Shown piece after piece: positions 53,594 through 62,165 of a stretch of 64,000 bases of DNA. The notes beneath the pieces are model-generated. The model was not told where the DNA came from. It searched no databases and saw only the letters and a program-made list of their open reading frames with translations. The stretch is from Jeotgalibacillus campisalis. GTDB lineage: Bacteria > Bacillota > Bacilli > Bacillales > Jeotgalibacillaceae. Location of the stretch: contig NZ_JXRR01000001.1 of NCBI RefSeq assembly GCF_000829515.1, forward strand, positions 124,001 to 188,000, read 5' to 3'. Numbering within the stretch: the stretch's first letter is position 1; each line of letters opens with the position of its first letter. The position numbers and the translations under genes are program-made.

Positions 53594-54454
53594 CTACTTT
53601 TTTAAATGCTGAACGGCTTCATGTGTGTCCACAATTCTCTCAAACACCTCTTGACCCCGTTTTGAGCATAGACCAATGTATAGAGCATCAATAACGGCCA
53701 TTTGAGCAATCCGCGCTGTCATCGTTCCAATGCGCAAGTTGTGTTCTTCCTCCGACATCGTCAAAACAAGATCAGCGAGCCTGCGTGCAGGGGATGCACC
53801 GTTTTGAGTCAGTAAAATGCATGTAACACCGCGTTTTTTAGCGATGGTCAATAGATCCACTACCTCTTTTGTTTTCCCTGATGTTGAAACGACAAAGACT
53901 ACATCTTTATTTGTGGCATTGGCGGTCATGGTCATTTGCAAATGGCTGTCATCAGACCTGAAGACATTGACATTGATTCGCAGCAGCTTTTGAGTAAAAT
54001 CCCTCACTACGACAGACGATCCCCCTACTCCATAAGCAAAAATCCGCTCTGCCTGATCCAATTGATCAATTGCCTTTGATACTGATTTTACTGAAAGCAT
54101 TTTTTCTGTATTTTGAAGTGCCTGGATTGTATTAAACATGACCTTTTGAATAATAAGCTTCGGGTCATCTTCAAGCTGAAACGGTGAATCCACGATTTCC
54201 GGAATTCCGTCTCCTTTGGTGTGAAGCTCTTTTGCCAATTCAAGCTTCATGACTTTGAAGCTTTGAATGCCGATTCGTTTACAAAACCGCATAACGGCGG
54301 CTTCACTGCTTTGACTTGCAGCAGCTAATTCTTTTGTCGTCATTTCCATCACCTGCGCCGGATTTCCTAGCACATAGTTTGCGACCGACTTTTCAGCTTT
54401 TGTGAACGATTCAAGGTTTCGTTCAATTTGTTTTAACACCGAAAAAATTGACAT
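53594..54454 (-). CDS. murR: MurR/RpiR family transcriptional regulator
   Basis: A 286-aa repressor. N-terminal RpiR helix-turn-helix (about 1-75: TKAEKSVANYVL, TTKELAAASQSSEAAVMRFCKRIG) and C-terminal SIS domain (about 120-260: IFAYGVGGSSVVVRDFTQKLLRI, VVFVVSTSGKTKEVVDLLTIAKKRG) that binds a phosphosugar. Its place at the end of murQ-murP-mupG indicates that N-acetylmuramic acid 6-phosphate is the effector. The perfect palindrome at 58066-58080 is a candidate operator. ATG follows CAGGAGGAAGAG. Confidence 0.9.
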   Translation of the reverse strand: MSIFSVLKQIERNLESFTKAEKSVANYVLGNPAQVMEMTTKELAAASQSSEAAVMRFCKRIGIQSFKVMKLELAKELHTKGDGIPEIVDSPFQLEDDPKLIIQKVMFNTIQALQNTEKMLSVKSVSKAIDQLDQAERIFAYGVGGSSVVVRDFTQKLLRINVNVFRSDDSHLQMTMTANATNKDVVFVVSTSGKTKEVVDLLTIAKKRGVTCILLTQNGASPARRLADLVLTMSEEEHNLRIGTMTARIAQMAVIDALYIGLCSKRGQEVFERIVDTHEAVQHLKK

Positions 54455-54502
54455 CTCTTCCTCCTGTGTGAACCAACTGCGTTCATCCCGTAGTACCTAT
54501 CA

Positions 54503-55612
54503 TTATATAGAGGAAAAGGAACTTTCTCCATTTCCCGGGTTATCACCAACAGGGATCAGCTTAAACTCCTGGCCGGGGCCAATAAACGGGATTAGCGGGA
54601 TATCTTTGGCTATGATCTGACCAGCTGTATTTACCCCTTCATGACTTGGCAATGAGGTTCTCGCGATTTGCAGTTCGCCCTGATAGCGGCCGTAGTGTTC
54701 ATTATCGATCGTAATGGCCCCGATCGTTCGTTCATTCGGCTGATCAGCTTTAATCCTGTCATTTTGGATCTGGAAAAAAGGTCTGGCACCTTCAGAACGG
54801 ATCACGTCTCTCGCAGGGTCAAACCGATTTCTATGCTCAAGTGCAAGAAGACGTTGAGATAGAACATCATTCGTATATGGCTTGTAGCGCAGGCGAATCA
54901 CACCTTGCTGATACGCTGTCAGTTGCTCAAACGTTTGTGTGCTAATTTCCGGATCTCCTATGAGAATTTCATCTACTGGATGCTGATGCTTTAAAGATAA
55001 ATAGGCGGCAAAAGAAGACATTCTCCTATGTTTTTCAAGAGTGGGCAACCCTTTGTGAAGAGGGCCTCTCAAGCGTTTATCCCCCGGAATAAAGGCGGCT
55101 GTTTTGAAGCCGTTTTGCTTAAACCACTGATTCTGCTGATCAAACCAAGTTGAACACAGTCCCGTTTCTGGACGAGGGTAATAATTATGCCATACCTCTG
55201 ATTGTTCTTTGTTGAGTCCCAGTGCTGTAAGCTCGTCCATCCAAATCTGCGTGATCGTACTGGCATTTAACGCTACAGTCATCACATTTGAGATCGCTGC
55301 AATCGTTTGAGAATCGATGCCGTAATCTACCCGTATCCCCTCTACACCCCAGTCTTTTAAAACCCCAGCCTCTTTCCACGTTAAACCAAGGGCCTCCATG
55401 GAATGACCGGACATATCAACATATAGTCTCATCCCTCTTTCCTGCACTTGATCGGCCAGGGTTTTTAACGCATTCTTATATAACGCCGCGTCATCTTCGG
55501 GAATATGCAGAGACGTGAAGATTGTTTTTCCTCCTGCTTTTTGAATAAGATCCAGATACGTTTGCTGTTCCCTTTCCGTTTGCTGTCCGAGAAAAACAGA
55601 TGCGCCAATCAT
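54503..55612 (-). CDS. mupG: 6-phospho-N-acetylmuramidase MupG (DUF871)
   Basis: A 369-aa cytosolic TIM-barrel protein plus a C-terminal beta domain, the DUF871 family, whose studied member cleaves phosphorylated MurNAc-GlcNAc disaccharides. Visible segments: GASVFLGQQTEREQQTYLDL, FTSLHIPEDD, RLYVDMSGHSMEALGLT, GIRVDYGID and HNYYPRPETGLCSTWFDQQN. ATG 55612 has AAGGAGGAGTGAAC upstream; the frame is open to 55684 into the intergenic spacer. Its neighbours MurP, MurQ and MurR support a role in peptidoglycan recovery. Confidence 0.9.
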   Translation of the reverse strand: MIGASVFLGQQTEREQQTYLDLIQKAGGKTIFTSLHIPEDDAALYKNALKTLADQVQERGMRLYVDMSGHSMEALGLTWKEAGVLKDWGVEGIRVDYGIDSQTIAAISNVMTVALNASTITQIWMDELTALGLNKEQSEVWHNYYPRPETGLCSTWFDQQNQWFKQNGFKTAAFIPGDKRLRGPLHKGLPTLEKHRRMSSFAAYLSLKHQHPVDEILIGDPEISTQTFEQLTAYQQGVIRLRYKPYTNDVLSQRLLALEHRNRFDPARDVIRSEGARPFFQIQNDRIKADQPNERTIGAITIDNEHYGRYQGELQIARTSLPSHEGVNTAGQIIAKDIPLIPFIGPGQEFKLIPVGDNPGNGESSFSSI

Positions 55613-55699
55613 GTTCACTCCTCCTTTTGATAAAACATTTTCAAGCCTAACAATGAACGGGCAAGAGTCTCCTCTTACCCGCACCAGTTTTAAAAAAGT

Positions 55700-57067
55700 T
55701 TAGTTATCCAAATTGTCAGCCATCGATTCTTTAAATCCAAATAGATAGGTAAAGATGAAACCAAACGTATAGGCAATAACCAGACCTAAGAAATAAAGCA
55801 GAAATTTATTATCGTCAATTAAAGGAATTAAAGATAAACCAGACACTCCAATGCCGCGGGCTGCCGTATCCATTAGAGCTTGAAATGCTCCTCCGACAGC
55901 TGCTCCCATGCAGGCTGTGATGAATGGACGCCCCAGAGGAAGAGTGACCCCGTATAACAATGGCTCACCAATTCCTAAAAACCCTACAGGTAAAGCACCT
56001 TTAATCGTCGTTCGAAGTCTAGTATTTTTCGTTTTCACAAAAACAGCGATGGCAGCACCAACCTGCCCGGCTCCTCCCATTGCGAGAATGGTTAAAATCG
56101 GCGTGATTCCGATGCTATTGATAAATTCCATGTGAATCGGTGTAAGACCATGATGCAGTCCCACCATTACAAGCGGCAGGAAGAACCCTGCTAAAACAGC
56201 TCCTGCGACGACGCCTCCAATATCAAGGATGAAATTAATTCCATCTGTAATGCCTACCGAGAGCCATCCTCCTACCGGCTGGATGACTAACAGCGTTGTA
56301 AAACCAACGACAAGGACAGCAATTAGCGGTGTTAAAATAATATCGATTGAATTTGGTACAAATCTTCTAGCAAATCTTTCGACAACCGCCATAAACCATG
56401 CCGCTAAAATGACGGCGATCAGTCCACCCCGTCCAGGCACCAGTTCTTCACCAAAGAGGGTGATAGTGGCTAAAGCTGGGTTGATAATAATAATCCCTGC
56501 AATTGCACCAAGAGCTGGTGTTCCGCCAAATTCCTTCGCTGTATTCCAACCGACTAAAATGCCTAAGAATGCAAAGACTCCTCCGCCTAATAAAAGCAAA
56601 ATGGCGATGATCGTATTAGTCGGATCAACTCCTGCGTTAACCGCAAAGTTAGCACCTCCATTAATAATCCCGGAGGCAACTAGGGCAGGAATCAGCGGGA
56701 TGAAAATATTCCCGATTCTTCTTAGTCCATTTTTTATCGGCGTACTGTTTTTCTTTTTTAATGCCGCCTGCCGATCCTTTGCTGTTAAACCTGGATCTGC
56801 TGAAACCTCTCCAACTTTTAAGCCGGTTTCTTTGCTGATTTCATCGGCTACTTTATTTACCGTTCCTGGCCCTACGACTATTTGAAGCGTATCATCTTCA
56901 ACTACGCCCATGACCCCTGGAACCTGTTTAAGTTCTTTTATATTAACAAGTGATTCATCCTTCATATTTAACCTGATTCTCGTCATACAGTGGTTAAGCT
57001 GAATGATATTATCTCTTCCCCCGACTTTCTCCATGATCGAATGTGCAAGCTGCTGTTCCTTCTTCAC
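55700..57067 (-). CDS. murP: PTS EIIBC component for N-acetylmuramic acid (MurP type)
   Basis: A 455-aa membrane transporter that imports and phosphorylates MurNAc or MurNAc-GlcNAc. EIIB domain (about 1-80) with phospho-Cys27 in NHCMTRIRLNMK; a linker at about 95-110; EIIC with about ten TM segments and the sugar-site motif GIGEPLLYGVTLPLGRP. No EIIA domain is attached, as in B. subtilis MurP, so EIIA of another system must donate phosphate. GTG 57067 follows AGGGGGACTTTGG, 18 bases after murQ. Confidence 0.92.
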   Translation of the reverse strand: MKKEQQLAHSIMEKVGGRDNIIQLNHCMTRIRLNMKDESLVNIKELKQVPGVMGVVEDDTLQIVVGPGTVNKVADEISKETGLKVGEVSADPGLTAKDRQAALKKKNSTPIKNGLRRIGNIFIPLIPALVASGIINGGANFAVNAGVDPTNTIIAILLLLGGGVFAFLGILVGWNTAKEFGGTPALGAIAGIIIINPALATITLFGEELVPGRGGLIAVILAAWFMAVVERFARRFVPNSIDIILTPLIAVLVVGFTTLLVIQPVGGWLSVGITDGINFILDIGGVVAGAVLAGFFLPLVMVGLHHGLTPIHMEFINSIGITPILTILAMGGAGQVGAAIAVFVKTKNTRLRTTIKGALPVGFLGIGEPLLYGVTLPLGRPFITACMGAAVGGAFQALMDTAARGIGVSGLSLIPLIDDNKFLLYFLGLVIAYTFGFIFTYLFGFKESMADNLDN

Positions 57068-57085
57068 CCAAAGTCCCCCTTTTTA

Positions 57086-57982
57086 TCAACTCAATTTAAT
57101 CGCTTTACGAACAAATCCTTCTGCTTCTTTTAAACGCCGTGCCGCTTCTTCAACTGTTACTTCTGCAAGAATCATCACAATGGCTGTTTTGACATTCTGA
57201 TGAGATTTCCCATAGAAGGCAGCGGCTGTTTCTTCGTCCACCCCTGTGGCCTGTACAATCATATTTTTGGCTCTGTGTTCTAATTTCCTGTTTGTTGCTT
57301 TCACATCCACCATCAGGTTTTGATAGACTTTGCCAAGACCGATCATCACAGATGTCGAAATCATATTCAGCACCAGCTTTTGAGCCGTCCCTGCTTTAAG
57401 TCTAGTAGAACCCGTTAAAATTTCAGGCCCGGTTTGAATTTCTATTGGGATACCAGCTTTTTGACTAATCTCAGCGTTCGTATTACACGAAATACTGGCT
57501 GTAGCTGCTCCTTTAGAAGAAGCATAGACAAGCCCGGCTTTTACATATGGCGTTCGTCCGCTTGCCGCAATGCCAATCACTACATCCTTGTCTGAAAGAT
57601 CAATCGCGTCAAGATCTTTTGCCGCAAGTGTTTCTGAATCCTCGGCTCCTTCAACCGCTTCAAGCAGCGCCTCTTCTCCTCCTGCAATAATGCCAACCAC
57701 AAGAGAGGAATCCACCCCGAAAGTCGGCGGACATTCCGCTGCATCAAGAACCCCTAAACGTCCGCTGGTCCCTGCACCCAAATAAATCATTCTTCCTCCA
57801 GCTTTTATTTGTTCAATTGTTTTTAAAACCAGTTGTTCAATGGAAGGAATGACTTCTTTTACAGCTTCCGGAACGGTTTTGTCTTCTTCATTCATCGCAC
57901 GTAAAATGTCATGGATACTCATGGCATCTAATTGTTCGGTCTGCTTGTTTCTCTGTTCAGTAGATAATTTATTTAATTTCAT
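57086..57982 (-). CDS. murQ: N-acetylmuramic acid 6-phosphate etherase
   Basis: A 298-aa cytosolic SIS-domain lyase converting MurNAc-6P to GlcNAc-6P and D-lactate. GGRMIYLGAGTSGRLGVLDAAECPPTFG, VIGIAASGRTPYVKAGL, and LKAGTAQKLVLNMISTSVMIGLGKVYQNLMVDVKATN with the catalytic Glu in ECPP are intact. The C-terminal three-helix domain is present. ATG follows AGAAGGTGAGATTGAG. First gene of murQ-P-mupG-murR; its product feeds nagA and nagB on the opposite strand. Confidence 0.95.
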   Translation of the reverse strand: MKLNKLSTEQRNKQTEQLDAMSIHDILRAMNEEDKTVPEAVKEVIPSIEQLVLKTIEQIKAGGRMIYLGAGTSGRLGVLDAAECPPTFGVDSSLVVGIIAGGEEALLEAVEGAEDSETLAAKDLDAIDLSDKDVVIGIAASGRTPYVKAGLVYASSKGAATASISCNTNAEISQKAGIPIEIQTGPEILTGSTRLKAGTAQKLVLNMISTSVMIGLGKVYQNLMVDVKATNRKLEHRAKNMIVQATGVDEETAAAFYGKSHQNVKTAIVMILAEVTVEEAARRLKEAEGFVRKAIKLS

Positions 57983-58018
57983 CTCAATCTCACCTTCTAA
58001 TTGTTTGAATTATGTATC

Positions 58019-58117
58019 AGTATGCGCTTACAGAAACAAAAAATCAATATAAATTTAAAATAAAATGAAATTTAATTTCAAAAACTATTTGTATTCTTCT
58101 TCAGTACCCGCTACACT
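58019..58117. promoter_or_regulatory. Divergent control region murQ / nagA with palindromic operator
   Basis: TGAAATTTAATTTCA at 58066-58080 is a perfect 15-base palindrome. For nagA, TTGTAT (58089-58094) and TACACT (58112-58117) are 17 bases apart. For murQ, minus-strand TTGATT and CATACT about 17 apart overlap a cre-like TGTAAGCGCATACT (58032-58019, 12 of 14). The palindrome sits between both promoters and is a likely MurR (or NagR/YvoA-type) operator. Confidence 0.65.
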
Positions 58118-58152
58118 ACAACTATCGAATAAGAGAAACAGGAGGCGAAGCA

Positions 58153-59334
58153 ATGTCTCAATCCACGATCATTAAGAATGTTGAAATTTTTCAGGGTGAG
58201 GGCCGTTCTTTCCGGGGTGATATTGGGATCACAGATGGAAAAATCCAAGCTGTTGCATCCCACATAGAGGATCAGGAAGCAAAGGTAATCGATTGTTTGG
58301 AGCAAGCATGGACTGCTATCCCCGGCTTTATTGATCTTCATCTTCACGGAGCAGTTGGTTTTGATTTCATGGACGCTGAGCAAAAAGCAATTGAGTCCAT
58401 TTCAAAAGCGCTTCCAAAAGAAGGAACGACCAGTTATTTAGGAACGACCATGACCCAGTCCCCTTCGGCCATTTCAAAAGCGCTTATTTCAGCACGTCAA
58501 TATATGAACACCCCTAATATGTACGGCCAGGCTGAGATGCTCGGTATTCATTTAGAAGGACCTTTTATCGCTTCATCAAAAGCAGGAGCTCAGCCGTCCG
58601 AGTGGATAACGGCTCCTGATATCAGGCAATTTGACCAGTGGCAAAAAGAAAGCGGGCATTCCATACGGGTAACGACAGTGGCACCTGAGACGCCACATGG
58701 ACAAGCGTTTATTGAGCATGTAACCGGGCAGGGAACGGTTGCTTCAATCGGGCATTCTGACGCGACTTTCGAGGATGTGCGGGAGGCTGTGCAAAACGGA
58801 GCCCGGCATGTAACTCATCTCTATAACCAGATGAGCCCCCTCCACCATAGAAAACCAGGTGTCGTTGGGGCAGCCTTGCTGCTTGATAATCTATCAGTCG
58901 AACTAATCGTCGATTTTATTCATACTGCACCCGAAGCGATTGAGTTGGCATACCGGCAGAAAGGCCCTGAAAAAACCATTTTGATTACAGATTCGATGAG
59001 AGCAAAGGGGCTTCAGGATGGTAAGTACGATTTAGGCGGACAAGAGGTTTTTGTGAAAGAAAAGGAAGCACGTTTAGTGGACGGTACGCTTGCTGGAAGC
59101 ATTTTGACGATGCAGGATGCGGTGTTGAATATGAAGAAACTTACCAATCTAACTATCGGGGAACTAGCGGCCATTACTTCTCAAAATGCCGCGAAACAAA
59201 TTGGGGTATGGGATCGAAAAGGCAGTATTGAAATCGGCAAGGATGCTGATATCGTGCTAATTAATGAACAGTATGAGGTTATGATCACTCTCTGCCGCGG
59301 GGAGGTTTGTTTCCAAAAGGAGGAATCGCTTTGA
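58153..59334 (+). CDS. nagA: N-acetylglucosamine-6-phosphate deacetylase
   Basis: A 393-aa amidohydrolase producing glucosamine-6P and acetate. Metal and catalytic motifs: PGFIDLHLHGAVGFDFMDA, HLEGPFIASSKAGAQP (Glu ligand), GHSDATFEDV, HLYNQMSPLHHRKPG and ITDSMRAKG (catalytic Asp). ATG follows CAGGAGGCGAAGC. It overlaps the nagB start. It should be expressed together with murQ through the shared control region. Confidence 0.94.
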   Translation: MSQSTIIKNVEIFQGEGRSFRGDIGITDGKIQAVASHIEDQEAKVIDCLEQAWTAIPGFIDLHLHGAVGFDFMDAEQKAIESISKALPKEGTTSYLGTTMTQSPSAISKALISARQYMNTPNMYGQAEMLGIHLEGPFIASSKAGAQPSEWITAPDIRQFDQWQKESGHSIRVTTVAPETPHGQAFIEHVTGQGTVASIGHSDATFEDVREAVQNGARHVTHLYNQMSPLHHRKPGVVGAALLLDNLSVELIVDFIHTAPEAIELAYRQKGPEKTILITDSMRAKGLQDGKYDLGGQEVFVKEKEARLVDGTLAGSILTMQDAVLNMKKLTNLTIGELAAITSQNAAKQIGVWDRKGSIEIGKDADIVLINEQYEVMITLCRGEVCFQKEESL

Positions 59335-60074
59335 ATCTGATCGTTGTCAACCACTATGAAGAATTAAGTCAAAAAGCAGCTGAGATAATTGAACAGCTGA
59401 TACAGTCTCATCCTGCCTCCATTTTGGGCCTCGCAACAGGAAGTACGCCGATTGGACTTTATCAGGAGCTGATCAAGCGATATCAGCAAGGGGCAATTTC
59501 TTTTGAGAAAGTCCGGACCATTAATCTCGATGAATATATCGGCCTTGCAGAAGATCACCCTCAAAGCTATCATGCTTTCATGAAAAAGCATTTATTTGAT
59601 GAAATTGCGATTCCAAAGGAGCAGACGCATCTGCCAAATGGCAATGCATCGTTTCTGGATGAAGAGTGTCTGCGATACGAAAGATTAATTGAAAAGATTG
59701 GTCCTGCTGATGTGCAGCTTCTTGGGATTGGATCAAATGGTCATATCGGTTTTAACGAACCGGGAAGCTCCTTTTCTAGCGAAACACATGTCATCAAATT
59801 AGCCCAGTCCACCAGAGAAGCGAATGCCCGTTTCTTTCATTCGGTTGATGAGGTTCCCTCCCATGCTATAACGATGGGTATTGCTTCGATCTTAAAAAGC
59901 AAGAAAATACTTCTTCTCGCATCCGGCCCTTCAAAGACAGCAGCTTTAAGGAGATTGCTGCAACAAAAAAAGGAAGAAGCTTTTCCGGCATCCGTGCTAT
60001 GCAGCCATCCTCATGTTACCTTGATTGCTGACCGGGAAGCATGGGCAGATCTGCCTCAACCTGAAACTATTTAA
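59331..60074 (+). CDS. nagB: Glucosamine-6-phosphate deaminase
   Basis: A 247-aa isomerase/deaminase giving fructose-6P and ammonia, the last step of amino-sugar catabolism. LGLATGSTPIGLYQELI, INLDEYIGLAEDHPQSYHAFM (catalytic Asp and proton shuttle), LLGIGSNGHIGFNEPGS (His) and TMGIASIL are present. The start is TTG 59331, overlapping the nagA stop (TTGA), with AAAAGGAGGAATC upstream; a longer in-frame ATG at 59307 lies inside nagA and lacks the site. Confidence 0.94.
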   Translation: MNLIVVNHYEELSQKAAEIIEQLIQSHPASILGLATGSTPIGLYQELIKRYQQGAISFEKVRTINLDEYIGLAEDHPQSYHAFMKKHLFDEIAIPKEQTHLPNGNASFLDEECLRYERLIEKIGPADVQLLGIGSNGHIGFNEPGSSFSSETHVIKLAQSTREANARFFHSVDEVPSHAITMGIASILKSKKILLLASGPSKTAALRRLLQQKKEEAFPASVLCSHPHVTLIADREAWADLPQPETI

Positions 60075-60080
60075 AACAAA

Positions 60081-60123
60081 AAACAGCTCAATGCACAGCA
60101 ATTCCTGCATTGAGCTGTTTTAT
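60081..60123. terminator. Terminator after nagB (probably bidirectional)
   Basis: AACAGCTCAATGCA pairs with TGCATTGAGCTGTT around CAGCAATTCC, followed by TTATTT; A-rich on the other side (ACAAAAAA), so it can also serve the convergent exporter gene. Confidence 0.85.
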
Positions 60124-60135
60124 TTAATCAAACAT

Positions 60136-60579
60136 TCATCCTATTCTTTTTAATCGGCTTTGACGCAGCAGTTGATTAATGACCTCTGACAGCACAATGC
60201 CCATTGCAATTGAGCCGGATACCATAAAGGCTTTAGCTGCCAAAGAAACGGCCATATTATAGTCATTTGTCACAAAATACCGCATCGAATCGTACGCCAT
60301 CCCCCCTGGTACAAGAGGGATGATTCCCGCAACGATATAAATAATAACCGGCGCTTTATACATCTTTGCGTAGACCTGACTCACTACTGCAATTAAAAAA
60401 GCAGCTGCAACGGTTGCAGGAACGATGTCAATTCCCTCGGTACTCAGGATAAAATAAACGATCCACCCAAGCATCCCGACAAAGCCGCATTTGATTAATG
60501 ATTCTTTTGGGGCATTAAAAATCACCGCAAATGCCGCAGCCGCAATAAAACTCGTAATAAGCTGGACAACAATGGTCAT
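60136..60579 (-). CDS. Threonine/serine exporter family, C-terminal half (ThrE_2, DUF3815)
   Basis: A 147-aa membrane protein with five hydrophobic segments: LITSFIAAAAFAVIFNAPK, GFVGMLGWIVYFIL, VPATVAAAFLIAVVSQ, APVIIYIVAGIIPLVPGGMAYD and the C-terminal segment. The APVxxYxxxGIIPLVPG motif is that of ThrE/DUF3815. It pairs with the next gene upstream (DUF1212), which together make the equivalent of one ThrE-type exporter for threonine and serine. ATG follows AAGGAAGAAGGCAC. Confidence 0.85.
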   Translation of the reverse strand: MTIVVQLITSFIAAAAFAVIFNAPKESLIKCGFVGMLGWIVYFILSTEGIDIVPATVAAAFLIAVVSQVYAKMYKAPVIIYIVAGIIPLVPGGMAYDSMRYFVTNDYNMAVSLAAKAFMVSGSIAMGIVLSEVINQLLRQSRLKRIG

Positions 60580-60690
60580 GTGCCTTCTTCCTTTCTATCA
60601 GGCTAATAAAGCCAGTGTTGATCGCTGGACACTTCTTACGGGAGGAACCTTAACCTACACCCCTCACCAAAAGCCGTTTTGACAGCTCTT

Positions 60691-61470
60691 TTATAAAAAA
60701 GTCACCACTACAGCAATACCCGACCCAATTGCAAAAGCGGTTAAAAATGCTTCTGCCCCTTTTGCTAAACCGGATATGAGATGACCTGCAATTAAGTCGC
60801 GAACAGCATTCGTAATAAGAAGACCCGGCACGAGCGGCATAACCGATCCAATAATGATTTTATCCGGCTGCAGCCCAAAACCAAGTTGAACAAAAAGCAA
60901 TGCCAGGACACCGATGATAAGAGAAGCCATGAACTCTGCGAAAAATTTAATCGAGATCAGTTCTTGAAAATATCCAACGCTCGCAAAGCCAATGCCGCCT
61001 GCAATCACCGCAGGAAGGAAATCGACCCAGCCACCTTGAAACATCATTAAAAAACAGCCGCTGGAAATGGAGGCAGCCGCAATTCTTGTTTTAAGTGAAT
61101 ACGTTTCATCTGATGCATAAATTCTTTTTAAAATGCGGTAAGCCTGCGGAACATCCAGTTCTCCTTTCGCAATTCTCCTCGATGTGCTATTAACCAGCAT
61201 GACCTTTTTTAAATCGGTTGTCCGATTGGAAATCCTCATGAGCTTTGTTTTTGTCGGTTCATCTGTTTCAATTGAAAACATGATGCCAGTCGGTGTCACA
61301 TAGCTATGAGATTCCTTTATGCCATAGGAGGCTGCTATCCGCATCATTGTGTCTTCAACCCGATAGGTTTCCGCTCCGCTTTCAAGCATAATTTTACCAG
61401 CCAGTAAGCTGACGTCCATGATGTCATATTGCTCTTCTAAGTATTGTTCAATGTCCAATTCGTGGTCCAT
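60691..61470 (-). CDS. Threonine/serine exporter family, N-terminal half (ThrE, DUF1212)
   Basis: A 259-aa protein with a soluble N-terminal domain (SLLAGKIMLESGAETYRVEDTMMRIA, SYVTPTGIMFSI) and a C-terminal half of five TM segments ending VMPLVPGLLITNAVRDLIAGHLISG, the DUF1212 pattern. ATG 61470 is preferred since CGGAGCGATCAA precedes it; the frame is open to 61539 without a comparable site. It is 110 bases before its partner, same strand. Amino-acid efflux is inferred from the family, not shown here. Confidence 0.85.
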   Translation of the reverse strand: MDHELDIEQYLEEQYDIMDVSLLAGKIMLESGAETYRVEDTMMRIAASYGIKESHSYVTPTGIMFSIETDEPTKTKLMRISNRTTDLKKVMLVNSTSRRIAKGELDVPQAYRILKRIYASDETYSLKTRIAAASISSGCFLMMFQGGWVDFLPAVIAGGIGFASVGYFQELISIKFFAEFMASLIIGVLALLFVQLGFGLQPDKIIIGSVMPLVPGLLITNAVRDLIAGHLISGLAKGAEAFLTAFAIGSGIAVVVTFL

Positions 61471-61584
61471 TTGATCGCTCCGAACGTTATATTTGCCCAT
61501 CACAAGTGCGAGCGCATGAATTTGGTTTAAGTGTATCATGAGTGTTCATCGTTCAGAAAGCTTAACCTCACTCTCACAAAAAAA

Positions 61585-61611
61585 ACTGAGTCTGCATACG
61601 ACTCAGTTTAC
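61585..61611 (-). terminator. Terminator of the bpsA-ypbQ pair
   Basis: Minus-strand AACTGAGTC pairs with GACTCAGTT around GTATGCA, followed by TTTTTTTG. Confidence 0.88.
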
Positions 61612-61620
61612 CCGGCGGAA

Positions 61621-62160
61621 TTACCCTGGATCCGACTGCTCTTCAAACACTTCCCTGTAATTGGTTGAGCCTTTAAGCGCCCTTTCTTCTGTTGGTATTC
61701 GAACCGCAAGCATCAAACCATTCAGCAGACTGAATAACACAGCTGTCACAAAAGCCTGAAACAACAGCGGAAGAATGAGCAGTTCAATCGTCACAACCAC
61801 ATAGTTAGGATGCTTTAACCATTTGTAAGGTCCTTTTCTGACCACATTGGCTCCAGGAAGAATCAGTATTTTGGTGTTCCAATATTTCCCCAGAGACACT
61901 AAACACCAGATCCGAAAACCCTGAGCGACTAAAAACAGCGTCAGCAATAAAGGCCAAAATGGAGAAAGGGAACGATCAAATAGAATGGTTTCAACAAGCA
62001 GGCTTAGGAAAAAACCTATGTGCAGCGCCAGCATAAATGGATAGTGGGATGCACCTGCCTCAAAAGCTCCCTGGCTCTTCATCCACCGTTCATTTCTTTT
62101 TGCTGCCACTAATTCAACCAGCCGCTGCACCACAACGAGTATGAAAATAAAATAGATCAT
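61621..62160 (-). CDS. ypbQ: YpbQ-like isoprenylcysteine carboxyl methyltransferase family protein
   Basis: A 179-aa membrane protein with about five TM segments and the ICMT signature GPYKWLKHPNYVVVTIELLILPL near the C-terminus, plus NTKILILPGANVVRKGPY. In B. subtilis the homologue (BpsB) O-methylates the alkylpyrones made by the adjacent type III polyketide synthase. ATG 62160 has GGAAG 8 bases upstream, which is inside the stop region of the polyketide synthase gene; a second ATG at 62175 is possible. Confidence 0.88.
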   Translation of the reverse strand: MIYFIFILVVVQRLVELVAAKRNERWMKSQGAFEAGASHYPFMLALHIGFFLSLLVETILFDRSLSPFWPLLLTLFLVAQGFRIWCLVSLGKYWNTKILILPGANVVRKGPYKWLKHPNYVVVTIELLILPLLFQAFVTAVLFSLLNGLMLAVRIPTEERALKGSTNYREVFEEQSDPG

Positions 62161-62165
62161 CTTAA

